NCBI GenBank assembly: GCA_038380435.1
Contig: JAWZYU010000006.1
Coordinates: forward strand, 36,768,501 to 36,832,500
Reading direction: 5' to 3'
Length of the DNA: 64,000 nucleotides
Source of the DNA: Ryuthela nishihirai
Taxonomy: Eukaryota > Arthropoda > Arachnida > Araneae > Heptathelidae
Position numbers and translations under genes: made by a program. Below are positions 22,256 to 33,477 of this stretch, in pieces; positions within the stretch are counted from its first letter, which is position 1; every line of letters starts with the position of its first letter. Below the pieces are notes generated by a model. The model was given only the letters and a program-made list of their open reading frames with translations, was not told the DNA's origin and searched no databases.

Positions 22256-22692
22256 TTGAAAACTTGCATCTCATATTCTCCAGAGACATCTTTTTCTTCT
22301 GGTTAAACTCAGAGAACAGAGCTGCCGAAGCATAAATTGAAAATTTACACCAAAGGAAACGAGGTATCGTTTAAAGCGACTTCGTGATACATTAGAGGAG
22401 AACGTCGATGCAGCTAAAGCTACTCGATCTCGGACATCTAAAGTATTAACAAGAAATTTAATTAAGGAATTTTTCTGCTTCCATGGGAATGAAATACAAG
22501 ATCATTACTGACAAAATTTGACGACTATTTGAGAAGAGCTCTTGAGCTTTCAAACGAGAAACTTAATGGGAATAAGTGCTGGAAGAATGTCTTTAATTTG
22601 AAAGAGGAGTTGCAAGATATCAAAAAGTCGATGGACTGGTACTTGGTTACCTAGTCTTATCCCTTACACTAACAACACCTACATGCCGTACA
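22256..22692. other. Unassigned sequence
   Basis: No recognised element. Short Lys/Arg-rich frames without domain signal. Confidence 0.5.
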
Positions 22693-22695
22693 AGT

Positions 22696-23030
22696 GGGTT
22701 GGGTTGTTTCACCTCTGAGCGGCACTTTTTTGCACACCATGGGAATGGCCAGGTCACATGAACCCAGAAGGCTCAGAGAAGGTTGCGGGAGGGTTGGGTT
22801 GCTTTACCTCTGAGAGGCACTTTTTTGCACACCATGGGCTAAACGGCCAGGTCACATGAACCCCGAAGGCTCAGAGAAGGTTGGGGGAGGGGATCCACTG
22901 GAACAGCTGTTGGGAGACAGATGGTAACCTCTCGTCAAGGCCATCCAGTGTATTCTTTAACGTGCACAGGGTATGGCTCTCCCGCACACGGGGCCACGGC
23001 TTAACGTCCTATCCGGCAAACGGCCCCTAC
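22696..23030 (-). mobile_element. Two abutting SINE-A antisense copies
   Basis: A 3' fragment (22696-22792) is directly followed by a second 3' end (22793-23030). The second copy is cut in the body at ctatccggcaaacgg. Confidence 0.85.
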
Positions 23031-23034
23031 TGTG

Positions 23035-23200
23035 ATGTACTCCCGGTTCGGATCCTGCCCGACTGAGGCAGATGTGATATCCTCCCTTCTCCGATCTATG
23101 GGGACTGAGCCATATGTGATGTCCTCCCTTCTCCGATCTATGGGGACTGAGCCATATGTGATGACCTCCCTATTCGGAATGCGATGGGACTGAGCCAAAT
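23035..23200. repeat. Tandem repeat, 42-bp unit, about 4 copies
   Basis: Unit with tcctcccttctccgatc and gactgagccatatgtgatg. The middle units are nearly identical. Confidence 0.8.
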
Positions 23201-23454
23201 GTCGTAGCCGCTGGAGGACGATGGAATTGTCACTTAATAAACTTCATCCTCACTTCGGTGAAAAGACAGATTCACGGGTTTTTAGGCCCGTGGCACTCTA
23301 TGCCTGATGTTCGCTGTGTTGAATGTTGAATAAAAATAGTCCATCAATTAACTGCACGAGAGTTGGATATGGACGACAAAGTTTATTTACACTTTATACA
23401 CTCAAGTGCTGGAGATGCGCTCACCTCCGTGGTGCTTTGCTGCTGCAAACATTA
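23201..23454. other. Unassigned sequence, possibly part of a long terminal repeat or other element
   Basis: Contains a hairpin (cacgggtttttaggcccgtg) and an AATAAA-like signal. No partner repeat is found in the window. Confidence 0.3.
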
Positions 23455-23467
23455 ACAATGAGGTGGA

Positions 23468-23852
23468 TTGGATTGTTTTACCTCTGAGCGGCACTTTTTT
23501 GCACACCATGGGCTAAATGGCCAGGCCACAACGACCCCGAAGGCTCAGAGAAGGTTGGGGGAGGGGACCCACTGGAACAGCTGTTGGGAGACAGAAGGTA
23601 GCCTCCCGTCAAGGCCATCCAGCGTGTTCTTTAACGTGCACAGGGTATGGCTCTCCCGCTCACGGGACCATGGCTTAATGTCCCATCCGACGGAGGTGAT
23701 CTTTTCAAGCCCATCGGTGTCCCCTACTGACCGTGGGTAGGGCAGGGGAAATTTTGCGGAGATTAATCTCAACGCTGACCCAGCTGGGACTCGAACCTGG
23801 GAACTACAGATTACGAGCCTGGCACGCTACCGTCTGAGCCACTCCCTCCCAT
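23468..23852 (-). mobile_element. SINE-A, full length, antisense
   Basis: 13-bp TSD acaatgaggtgga at 23455-23467 and 23853-23865. Confidence 0.9.
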
Positions 23853-23865
23853 ACAATGAGGTGGA

Positions 23866-24158
23866 GAATCGCACACTCTGCAAGTTCTCGCTTTACAGAC
23901 CGCAAACTCGGCGAAAGGATAATCAACCTTTGTCTACACTGTGGTTCACTCTGAATCCCCAAAACTGTTATCAGATTCACAGAAGAATCTCAATTCCCTT
24001 TGGAATCACACTCTCTCCTTCAGGGTTACTTCGAGTAAGGGGTGGCGTCCTTCTAACGCTTGTCGAAACGACCTTCTCGTTCGACAGCTCACCCAAAACT
24101 GTTGTCTCAAATCTCCCGCCGAGCTTCTTCGCTGCACTAGCATTCTAGGCTAGTCGTA
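23866..24158. other. Unassigned sequence continuing that before the SINE
   Basis: The frames at 23861-24148 have no recognised domain. Confidence 0.4.
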
Positions 24159-24630
24159 AACGGCCATAAAAGGCTTCTGGAACTGATCTGAAGCAAGCAG
24201 CAAGCTTCAGACCCGAAAACAACAATAGTGAGTCACATCCCAGCACAACACACTTAATACATAAAGATATATATAGTTTATATATATATATAGTCAGTAG
24301 GGCTTTCCAAGCCCTACGGACGCCAGGCTCGTAATATCCATAATAATAAAAATAAAATAAATACTCCCTCAAGCAGCTGCTTGCCACAGAGGTCTGACAG
24401 GAGCCCGTCAGTTTATATGCCATAGTAGAAGGTCTGTGAGGCTGGCAGGACCTCAGCAGATAAACAACACGAACATCCATGCCTTACCCGGGGCTCGAAC
24501 CCAGGTCCTTTAGATCAGTAGCCAAGCGCGCTAACCACTCGGCCATAGGACGGCTTAAAGATATGTACAATAATAAAATACAACAAAAATGCATGAATAA
24601 ATAAATAAAATAAATTGAAGGGACACGACA
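24159..24630. repeat. Dispersed repeat C, copy 1, containing a SINE-B
   Basis: Blocks such as cagacccgaaaa and cacacttaatacataaa match the stretch at 49488-49690 in the same order. An AT dinucleotide run and the SINE-B interrupt it. Confidence 0.6.
24345..24556 (-). mobile_element. SINE-B, full length
   Basis: Read on the minus strand it has an A box in ggccgagtggtt, a B box gggttcgagcccc, the body gacaggctcctgtcagac, and an ATTT-rich tail. Confidence 0.88.
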
Positions 24631-24631
24631 C

Positions 24632-25033
24632 CTACTGACCGTGGGCAGGGCGGGAAATTTTGCGGAGATAAATCTCAACGCTGCCCAAACTGGGACTCGA
24701 ACCTGGGTTGGGTTGTTTTACCTCTGAGCGGCACTTTTTTGCACACCATGGGCTAAATGGCCAGGTCACATGGACCCCGAAGGCTCAGAGAAGGTTGGGG
24801 GAGGGGATCCACTGGAACAGCTGTTGGGAGACAGATGGTAGCCTCCCGTCAAGGCCATCCAGCGTGTTCTTTAACGTGCACAGGGTATGGCTCTCCCGCA
24901 CACGGGGCCACGGCTTAACGTCCCATCCGACGGACGGCGGCCTTTCCAAACCCATCGGTGTCCCCTACTGACCGTGGGCAGGGCGGGGAATTTTGCGGAC
25001 TCGAACCTGGGAACTGCAGATTACGAGCACCGT
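24632..25033 (-). mobile_element. SINE-A head invaded by another SINE-A
   Basis: An antisense head fragment (24632-24704 and 25012-25033) is split at its B box by a 5'-truncated SINE-A (24705-24998). The inner copy has a 13-bp TSD, actcgaacctggg, at 24692-24704 and 24999-25011. Confidence 0.85.
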
Positions 25034-25400
25034 ACAGTGGGAATAAGCAACTTTAGTTAAACTGGATAAATCATTACATCCAATGGCTTAGCCAAGGATG
25101 CGATTTCTGCGCCTGAGGCGATGTTACACACCGCCCTATCAAAATATTACAGAATATTCAAGTTACGTCAATGGGAAGCTAAATTGGAAGTTCTATAACT
25201 TGGCAAAATGTTACTGGACATAATTTAAAGTTATAATCAAATATATTTAAATCTCTATTTTAAAAAATATTCGTTCAGTATGTAAAGGATTATGAAAACA
25301 CAATACTTATTTTTCGAGTTTTAGTTAATATCTGAGATCAATTCTTAGGGGGAATTAATATTGTGAAATATTTCAGTTTCCGTGGATGGAAGCCAAGGAT
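25034..25400. repeat. AT-rich sequence, left arm of an inverted repeat
   Basis: About 25105-25290 is a diverged inverted complement of 25805-25975 (shared ataatcaa, atttaaatct and ttcagta blocks). Confidence 0.5.
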
Positions 25401-25412
25401 CTCGTTGTTTGG

Positions 25413-25463
25413 GTTGTCTTTCTGCTGAGGTCCTGCCAGCCTCACAGACCTTCTACACAAGGG
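25413..25463 (+). mobile_element. SINE-B fragment
   Basis: Only the body motif ctgctgaggtcctgcca and neighbours remain. Confidence 0.6.
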
Positions 25464-25477
25464 AACTACACATGGTA

Positions 25478-25516
25478 CGGACGGAGGTAGCTCAGTCGGT
25501 AACGCGCCAGGCTCGT
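25478..25516 (+). mobile_element. SINE-A head fragment
   Basis: A box region (ggtagctcagtcgg) up to the anticodon-loop equivalent. It is cut by the next SINE; ccaggctcgtaat resumes at 25786. Confidence 0.75.
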
Positions 25517-25783
25517 TGTTTGGGTTGTTTTACCTCTGAGCGGCAATTTTTTGCACACCATGGGCTAAATGGCCAGGTCACATGGAACCCGAAGGCTCAG
25601 AGAATGTTGGTTGAGGGGACCCACTGGAACAGCTGTTGGGAGACAGATGGTAGTCTCCCGACAAGGCCATTCAGTGTATTCTTTAACGTGTACAGGGTAT
25701 GGCTCTCCCGGACACGGGGCCACGGCTTAACGTCCCATCCGACGGACGGTGGCCTTTCCAAGCCCATCGGTGTCCCCTACTGA
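25517..25783 (-). mobile_element. SINE-A, 5'-truncated, inserted in a SINE-A head
   Basis: 12-bp TSD cgccaggctcgt at 25505-25516 and 25784-25795. Confidence 0.88.
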
Positions 25784-25804
25784 CGCCAGGCTCGTAATAT
25801 CCAT

Positions 25805-25975
25805 ATCTCTTTAAATACTGAACAAATATTGTAGAAAAACGAGATTTAAATAGACTTGATTATATCTTTCATTCACGATTTTCGGTTAAATCCATATTTT
25901 AGAAGTTATAGAGCTTCGAAGTTAAATTCTCAGTGACATAACATGGATATTCTCTAATATTCTGAGGGGTAGGGA
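25805..25975. repeat. Right arm of the inverted repeat
   Basis: Diverged inverted complement of 25105-25290. The two arms enclose the nested SINE cluster. Confidence 0.5.
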
Positions 25976-26268
25976 AGGTTCATCTGGTAGCGCGCGAGGC
26001 TCGTAATCTACAGTTCCCAAGTTCGAGCACCGCTTGGTGAGCACTGATATTTATCTCCGCAAAACTCCCCACCTGCCCTCGACAGGAAGGAACACCGATG
26101 GGCTTGGAAAGGCCGTCAACCATCGGATGGGACGTTAAACCGTGATTCCATGTGAGGGAGAGCCATACCTTTTACACGTTAAAGAACACACTGGATGCCC
26201 TAACTGGAGGCTATCATCTGTCTCCTAACAGTTGTACAGCGTGTCCACTCCCCAATCTTCTCTGAACT
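25976..26268 (+). mobile_element. SINE-A, old sense copy, 3'-truncated
   Basis: The head and body are recognisable up to ccccaatcttctctga. Confidence 0.75.
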
Positions 26269-26283
26269 GGTTAGTCTGGTAGA

Positions 26284-27841
26284 ACTGGAGGTCTTAACTA
26301 ACTGGTTAAGAAGCTACTTATTTCAGAGGAAAGTTCTTGTAGAAGTAAATGGTAGTATATCAGATGAACATTTTATTTACAGAGGTTGGGTTGGGTTGTT
26401 TTACCTCTGAGCGGCACTTTTTGCACACCATGGGTTAAATGGCCAGGTCACAAGGACCACGAAGGCTCAGAGAAGGTTGGGGGAGGGGACCCACTGGAAC
26501 AGCTGTTGGGAGACAGATGGTAGCCTCCCGTCAAGGCCATCCAGCGTGTTCTTTAACGTGCACAGGGTATGGCTCTCCCGTACACGGGGCCACGGCTTAA
26601 CGTCCCATCCGACGGACGGCGGCCTTTCCAAGCCCATCGGTGTCCCCTACTGACCGTGAGCAGGACGGGGAATTTTGCGGAGATAAATCTCAACGCTGAC
26701 CCAGCTGGGACTCGAACCTGGGAACTACAGATTACGAGCCTGGCGCGCTACCTACTGAGCCACCCCCGCCCTATTTACAGAGGTGTGCCTCAAGGTTCGA
26801 TTCTTGGTCCGATCCTTTTCCTACTTACAAAAACATCGATGAGAAATGTTTCGATGTGAAGATTAATGAAATTAAGCTAAAGAGATGCACTGAATATAAA
26901 TTCTTAGGAATATGGATCGATGAAAATCTGAACTGGTCATTTCACGTAAAGCAGCTGAGAATCACTCTATCAAGGAATATTGGTATGATTGGTAAAATAC
27001 GTCGTCTGATTAACAAACAAATTTTGACAAATTTATACTACTCTTTCATTTATTCTTATATAACATATGTCATCTTAGTCTGGGGTACTGACTACTATAA
27101 CTACTACGGACTACTACGGACTATAATCTGAATGCTATATATCGTCTTCAGAAAAGAATTGTTAGATATATTGTTGGTAAAAGATATCATGATCCCGTGG
27201 CACATTTATTTTCTGAGGTTAAAATTCTTAATGTCTATAATAATTACAAACTGATATCAGGAAATTTTGTGTATTTGATTACAGTGAAATTGAAAATAGT
27301 CTTTAAATCTATCCAATTTAATCAGAGTCTTTCGACGTTTCATAATTATGAAACACGTCATAGAGAGGATCTGAGTATACCTATGTGTCGATTGTCAATT
27401 GGGCAGAGATCTATCAAATACAATGCAGTAAAAATTTGGTCTGAATTTCCTGATGATGTTAAAAATGCAAAATCTTTAAAATTATTTAAAATCAAATGTA
27501 GAACGTTTCTTCTTACAAAGCAATGAAACCTTCTTCTATGTATCAGTGTAATATGTCTCATAACCATTTGACCTTTCATACTATTGAATTATTGTATACA
27601 TTACTGTTGTCATAACTGACTAAAGGAAATAGGGAGCATTAACTAAAAATAAGCGTCAGCTTACTATGCTCTCCTTTTTTGTTTCGCCTTTCCTATTAAA
27701 CACTAATATTTAATATGATTGTTTCTTCCCTTTTCTGATGCAATTGATATTTCTCAGCTATTTCACTTCTCAATTTTGCTATGTAAATATATATTGTATT
27801 GACTGATGGAATAAAATAAAGATTATTATTATTATTATTAT
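26284..27841 (+). pseudogene. CR1/jockey-like LINE reverse transcriptase, 3' part, decayed
   Basis: Remnant of a non-LTR retrotransposon that copies RNA into DNA at its target. Reading starts within the RT domain (LTNWLRSYL-like), reaches the RT motif YRGVPQGSILGPILF, then jumps by deletion past the catalytic YADD region. It resumes with the thumb motif EYKFLGIWIDENLNW (26856 on). The C-terminal region ends at the stop near 27526 (KCRTFLLTKQ). A 3' untranslated region and an ATT microsatellite (27823-27841) follow. A SINE-A sits at 26386-26771 and a frameshift lies near 27125. The missing YADD makes it dead. Clade is inferred from motif style. Confidence 0.8.
26386..26771 (-). mobile_element. 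SINE-A, full length, inside LINE RT
   Basis: 12-bp TSD tatttacagagg at 26374-26385 and 26772-26783. Removing it restores the RT reading frame across the site. Confidence 0.92.
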
Positions 27842-27918
27842 AACCCTCAAGGTCCTTGTGGCCTGGCCATTTTGCCCATTGTGTACAAAAAAGTGCCGCC
27901 AGAGGTAAAATAACCCAG
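27842..27918 (+). mobile_element. SINE-A 3' end fragment
   Basis: Only the last ~75 bp remain, directly after the LINE's ATT tail. Confidence 0.75.
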
Positions 27919-28039
27919 TTCTTATATTTTGATACGGAGAGTATCCATTGCCATTAAAAATTTTGCCGCCATTTTTAACCAATACTGTGCTATATCTAGC
28001 CGTTCGAATTTAAACATCCCTCCAAATTGAATACAGCAC

Positions 28040-28718
28040 TTGTTCTGTCTGATCATTTCTAATGTCCCTGAAAACTCGGAGAAGAGGGGCGGGAGTGGCT
28101 CAGTCAGTAGCGCGCCAGACTCGTAATCTGCAGTTCCCAGGTTCGAGTCCCAGCTGGGTCAGCATTGAGATTTATCTCCGCAAAACTCTCCGCCCTGCCA
28201 ACGGTCAGTAGGGGACACCGATGGGCTTGGAAAGGCCGCAGTCCGTCGGATGGGACGTTATGCCGTGGCCCCGTGTGCGGGAGAGCCATACCCTGTGCAC
28301 GTTAAAAAACACGCTGGATGTCCTTGACGGGAGGCTACCATCTGTCTCCCAACAGCTGTTCCAGTGGGTCCCTTCCCCCAACCTTCTCCGAACCTTCTTG
28401 GTCCTTGTGACCTGGCCATTTAGCCCATGGTGTGCAAAAAAGTGCCGCTCAGAGATAAAACCGAACTCGGAGAAAATTGAGGAAAAGGTACCCACTGGAC
28501 AGCTCTTAAGAGACACATAGTAGTCTCCTGTCAAGACCATCCACAGAATACGGTTCTACTACATACAGAGACACGGCTTTAATGTCCCATCCGAAGGACG
28601 ACGGCCTTTCTAAGCCCATTGCTGTCCCCTACTGACCGAGGTCAGGGCTGAGAATTTTGCGGAGAAAATTCTCAACGGTGACCCAGGCGAGACACGAACC
28701 TGGGAACTACAAATGGTA
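28040..28718 (-). mobile_element. SINE-A, old antisense copy split by a younger one
   Basis: Body pieces before 28083 and from 28475 to 28718 belong to one antisense SINE. The gap is the sense copy below. Confidence 0.65.
28084..28463 (+). mobile_element. SINE-A, full length, inserted in a SINE-A
   Basis: 11-bp TSD aactcggagaa at 28073-28083 and 28464-28474. Confidence 0.9.
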
Positions 28719-28932
28719 CGGACAGAGGTAGCTCAGTCGGTAACGCACCAGGCTCGTAATTTGTAGTTCCCAGGTTCGCGTCCCGCCTGGGTCAGTCTTT
28801 CGACAACGTTCAGAGATGAATGTGAAAAGGGACCCACTTCTCCATTCATTTCTGAATCTTTGCAGTCCTTGTGACCTGGCCATTTAGCCCATTTTGCGAA
28901 CAAAAGTGCGGCTCAGAGATGAAAATTGTGAC
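28719..28932 (+). mobile_element. SINE-A sense copy with large internal deletion
   Basis: The head (28719-28797) and last 100 bp (about 28830-28932) are present. The central body is missing. Confidence 0.7.
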
Positions 28933-28994
28933 GTGCAGAAATTTTCTGAATTCTACTGAACAATGCAACGGAGGCCAAGGCTCTGTTACATCAC

Positions 28995-29255
28995 TTGGAT
29001 GTAACAGATGGAACGAAAGGCAAGCTCTGTTACATCACTGAAAAAGAAAGATCATTTTTGAGTGACGTTTACATGACCCAGTGGCGCTTATTCCTTCACC
29101 TTACCACCGAACAAGGCGAAGGAAAATTGTTTTTGTTTGGGAACCGTGTTTGCCCTCGAGCGGAACAAACTGAATCTGTTGACAAGCTGTCTGCTGATGT
29201 AGCCTCTGCCGCTTGTAAAGGGGCTCGCCGAACATTATCGATCACATTCGCTTAG
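28995..29255 (+). other. Unrecognised 86-codon open frame
   Basis: A frame of fairly even composition (YMTQWRLFLHLTTEQGEGK, ADVASAACKGARR) after a small direct repeat of the phrase gctctgttacatcact. I recognise no domain. It may be a fragment of a mobile-element protein. No introns or promoter are evident. Confidence 0.2.
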
Positions 29256-29401
29256 TGAGGATCGTGACTAGTTGTTTCTCAAGAACTGCTTCTTCCAATC
29301 GCTAGATAAGTTCTTAAAGAAGGAAGCTTAATACCTTATCCAAGGCCAAACGGGAAAGGTGTGTCGAAAAATGTGTTTTCGGCAATTTTAGTACTCGGCA
29401 C

Positions 29402-29472
29402 TGGGGGAGGGTGGTTTGTCAGTAGCGCACCAAGTTCGTATTCTGATGTTCCCAGGTTCGAGTCCTGAATGT
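29402..29472 (+). mobile_element. SINE-A head remnant
   Basis: Diverged A and B boxes. The hAT element begins just downstream at 29481. Confidence 0.6.
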
Positions 29473-29678
29473 ATCTAGAGCAGCGCTATCCAACTAGCGG
29501 CCCGCACAAAGGTTTTTGTGGCCCGGGAACAAAATCAAATTTTTGCTTAAAATTTTAAATAAATATCTGTAATCCACCTTATAATATTTTGTCAACTTAT
29601 ATTACTTTACTTGATATACAATCTTCAACTTAGTCATTTTGTAAAGTTTATAAAACATTCTTAAGCCGATCGACAAAG

Positions 29679-30062
29679 GGACGGGGGTGGCTCAGTCGGT
29701 AGCGCACCAGACTCCTAATCTGTAGTTTCCAGGTTCGAGTCCCAACTGAGTCAGCGTTGAGATTTATCTCCGAAAAATTCCCCGCCCTGCTCACGGTCAG
29801 TAGGGGACACCGATGGCCTTGGAAAGGCCACCGTCCGTCGGATGGGACGTTAAGCCGTGGCCCCGTGTGCGGGAGAGCCATACCCTGTGCACGTTAAAGA
29901 ACACGCTGGCTGGCCTTGACGGGAGGCTACCATCTGTCTCCCAACAGCTGTTCCAGTGGGACCCCTCCCCCAACGTTCTCTGAGCCTTCGGGGTCCATGT
30001 GACCTTGCCATTTAATTTAGTCCATGGTGTGCAATAAAGTGCTGCTCAGAGGTAAAACAACC
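29679..30062 (+). mobile_element. SINE-A, full length, inside hAT
   Basis: Imperfect 12-bp TSD ccgatcgacaaa / ccaatcggcaaa around 29667-29678 and 30063-30074. Several TSD differences imply an older insertion. Confidence 0.85.
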
Positions 30063-30129
30063 CAAACCAATCGGCAAACTTCTGAATCCTTTTAAGAGTG
30101 GTGCGGCGTCATCAAACAAATGTTTTTAT

Positions 30130-31190
30130 GAAGCTGTAGTAATAAGAAGCATCAAACGACAGCACGAATCGATCTCACTGCGCATGCATTTATTAATTAT
30201 AAATGCATGCGCATAATTATTTATTGTGCATCAGGAGACATTGCGTGGCATTTCGCTGAGACTAAGCGACGTAATGGATAATGTTGTCAAAATTACCAAT
30301 TTAATTCGTAGCGGAAATCGTTCTCTTAAACACAGAAAATTTAAAGCCTTTTTGGACGAACTGCATGCTGAGTATGGCGATCTGCTTTCACATAGCAATA
30401 TTCGCTGGTTAAATGCCGGAAAATGCCTCTAGAGTTTTTTTACAGTTCGAAAAGAAATTCATTTTTTTCTCACAGAAGTGGACACCGATGAAGATTTAAT
30501 AACAAGTTTTATTGATGAAAATTTTCTATGTTCACTTGCTTTCCTAACAGACATTACAGATTATTTAAATGTCTTGAATAAATCCTTACAAAGAAAAGAT
30601 TAAAACGTGTGCTGTCTTTATAATCATGTTACTGGGTTTAGAATTAAACTACAATTGTTGAAGTCAAATTTGCAGGAAAACAATTTAATTCATTTTGAAA
30701 CTTGTAAAGAGTTCTACGAAGAAATGAAGCCACTTAATAAAACAGTTAATTTGAAAAATTTGTTCTTAAATTAGATATCCAAATTGAAGATTTTAATAGA
30801 AGATTTTCTCAATTTGATGACCATACGCAAAGTTTAAATTTATTCAGTAATCCATTAAATATAGATATTAGCACCGTAAATCCTAAATATCAAATGGAAT
30901 TACGTTACCTTCAGGCCGACGCAATTATTGCATCTAATAGAGAAACTGAAATAGAATTGTTCAAACTTTTGCCTAAAGAAAAATATCCAAAAATGAAAGA
31001 TTTTGTCCTCCAAATGATTTCTATGTTCGGAAGTACATATGTCTGCGAGCGCGCATTTTCTGATATGAACTATATAAAATCGAGATAGAGAAACTGCTTG
31101 AAAGACTACACTTGAACACGTGCTTCGGCTCGCAACAACAAATATCGATATGGACGTAAAAGAAATTATTGCCAACAACTACGGCCACAA
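30130..31190 (+). pseudogene. hAT transposase (GTF2IRD2/ZBED-like), broken
   Basis: Recognisable blocks of the hAT transposase core related to vertebrate GTF2IRD2-type sequences. An early block ends EYGDLLSHSNIRWLNAGKCL (30226-30432), followed by RT..FLTDITDYLNVLN-type sequence in a shifted frame. The C-terminal dimerisation region follows (MISMFGSTYVCERAFSDMNY, 30894-31088). The end is in another frame. Several stops and frameshifts are present. A 13-bp-arm perfect hairpin (30180-30212) sits in the coding region. Dead copy of a cut-and-paste transposase. Confidence 0.82.
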
Positions 31191-31561
31191 TGCTCCCATT
31201 AAATTTATTAAATATTTAATAAGGTTTAGAAAATTTATATTGGTTTATTATTACTTATTATTTTTCGTATAAATAAAATAATTTTTTGAGGTTTATTACT
31301 TATTATATTTCGAAAAATAAAATTTTTTTAGGTTTATTATTATTTATTATTTTTTGTATAAATAAAATAATTTTTGAGGTGACATGAACTGACTTTTCAT
31401 TTACCTGTTATAGCCATTTTTTTTTGGCCCGCGAAATATTGGCAAAGGAAAAAATGGCTCGTGGTGTTAGAGAAGTTGGACAGCACTGATCTAGAGTACC
31501 CAGAAACTTTCCAGCGGGAGGGGGGGGGGAAGTTGCGTATATGAGTTTTGTTAGAGTTTTA

Positions 31562-31939
31562 AGGTTGGGTTGTATTACTTCTGAGCTGCACTTTTTTGCA
31601 CACAATGAGCTAAATGGTTAGATCACAAAGACCCCGACGGCTCAGAGAAGGTTAGAGGGAGGGGACGTACTGCACAGCTGTTGGGAGATAGATGGTATCA
31701 TCCAGTCTAGGCCATCCATCGTGTTCTTTAACACGTAGAGGATACGGCTCTCGTGTACATGAGCACCATGGTGTAACGTCCTATCCGAAGGACAGCGGCA
31801 TTTTCAAGCCAATTGGTATTCTCATTCTCACAGAGGACAGGAGTTAGCAGATAAAATCTCAACATTGGTACAGTTTGGACTCGAACCTGGGAACGGAAAT
31901 TTGAGACTCCTAGGTGTTACTGACTGAATCACTCTCGCC
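31562..31939 (-). mobile_element. SINE-A, old antisense copy
   Basis: Full span from tail to head with many substitutions. Confidence 0.8.
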
Positions 31940-32034
31940 CCGCATACTTCAGTACTTTACATTCTCTTAGAATGTGAAGCACGCAATATTCTATTAACTG
32001 AGAATTCACATGGATTACAATTACTGATCTTTCA

Positions 32035-32402
32035 GGGTGGCTCATCGGTAGCTCACTAGGTTTACTGGGACTCGAACTTGGGAACTGCAGAACTGCAGTT
32101 CCCAAGTTCGAGTCCCAGCTGCGCCATCATTCAGATATACATATCTCTGCAACACTCTCCGCCCTGACCTCGGTCAATAGGGGACACCGATGGGCTTGGA
32201 AAGGCCGCTGTTCATCGGATGGGACATTAAGTCATTGCTCCGTGTGCAATGTGCACATTAAAGAACATGCTAGATGGCTTTGGATGGAAGGATGCCACCT
32301 GTCTCTCAACAGTTATCCAGTGGGTCCGCTCAACCTTCTCTGAGCCTTCGGGTCCTGGTAACCTGGCCATTTAGTCCATTGTGTGCGAAAAAGTGCCACC
32401 CA
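32035..32402 (+). mobile_element. SINE-A with a palindromic duplication of its B-box region
   Basis: 12-bp TSD actgatctttca at 32023-32034 and 32403-32414. In the head, 32065-32090 and 32093-32118 are perfect 26-bp inverted repeats covering the B box. Confidence 0.85.
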
Positions 32403-32450
32403 ACTGATCTTTCATAGCATCGATTTTATTAGCGTTACCTTGAAGAAAGA

Positions 32451-32835
32451 TTGGGTTATTTTACCTCTGAGCGGCACTTTTTTGCACACCATCGGCTAAA
32501 TGGCCAGGTCACATGGACCCCGAAGGCTCAGAGAAGGTTGGGAGAGGGGACCCACTGGAACAGCTGTTGGGAGACAGATGGTAGCCTCCCGTCAAGGTCA
32601 TCCAGCGTGTTCTTTAACGTGCACAGGGTATGGCTCTCTCCCGCACACGGAGCCACGACTTTAACGTCCCATCCGACGGACGGCGGCCTTCCCAAGCCCA
32701 TCGGTGTTCCCTACTGACCGTGGGCAGGGCGGGGAATTTTGCGGAGATAAATCTCAACGCTGACCCAGCTGGGACTCGAACCTGGGAACTACAGATTACG
32801 AGCCTGGCGCGCTACCGACTGAGCCACCCCCGCCC
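32451..32835 (-). mobile_element. SINE-A, full length, antisense
   Basis: 14-bp TSD accttgaagaaaga at 32437-32450 and 32836-32849. Confidence 0.92.
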
Positions 32836-32849
32836 ACCTTGAAGAAAGA

Positions 32850-33477
32850 ATCCTGCGGAATGCAACCAATAACAACTGTCCTACTTCCCCTTTTATTTCG
32901 GAAACTTTGTTCACCCTAATTTTTTTTACATATGCGTGTAATGAGTTCGCTTTCTACGCATTGCCCACTTTTCTTGGAGCTTTCGCCACCGTCGCCTTAT
33001 ATTCATCCCAAATGCCTGACCCTTCCTGTTTTTACGATGGGCCTCCAATTAGGCATCCCAGACAACGCCAAGAATGCAAGGCAGCCAGCCACTCTAATCA
33101 GACCAAAACAATTGCTGAGACATTAAGCCAGCATTCCAAATCAGGGTTCGTTAAACCTGAAGAAAATTTATCTTTAAATATTTATTTTTTTCTCTAGTAT
33201 AGTGAAATGGGTAATTTTGCGTGTTTGAACTTAGATGTTAAATAGCGATCATTATTATGTTTATGTACAGATACTGGGCAGAAAAATAGAAACATCCCTA
33301 TGATAGATCTATGGTAACCAAACTCTGAACTCTTAAGTTTTTTAAGAACTTAAAGAGTTTATAGTTTTGTACAAAAAAAGGTGTATGAAGACTAGTTCTT
33401 GATCATATCTGTTTTCTGTAATTTTAAATCTTGTTTTCCAACAATTTCATTTGGTATTTAAATAGTTCTGAAAAATA
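32850..33477. other. Unassigned sequence
   Basis: The frame at 32907-33197 is open but unrecognised. A short hairpin near 33315-33345 (aactcttaag and its complement) is visible. Confidence 0.4.

Larger units (their letters stand above)
29481..31488 (+). mobile_element. hAT-superfamily DNA transposon
   Basis: Ends CAGCGCTATCCAACT and AGTTGGACAGCACTG are inverted repeats. They are bordered by a perfect 8-bp TSD, atctagag (29473-29480 and 31489-31496), the hallmark of hAT elements. It contains a decayed transposase and a SINE-A (29679-30062). Sequence inside both ends is AT-rich with gcggcccgc-type blocks. Confidence 0.92.

Noticed and set aside
32907..33197. Membrane protein exon
   Set aside because: A short hydrophobic start followed by low-information sequence. 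No splice sites or homologous motif recognised.
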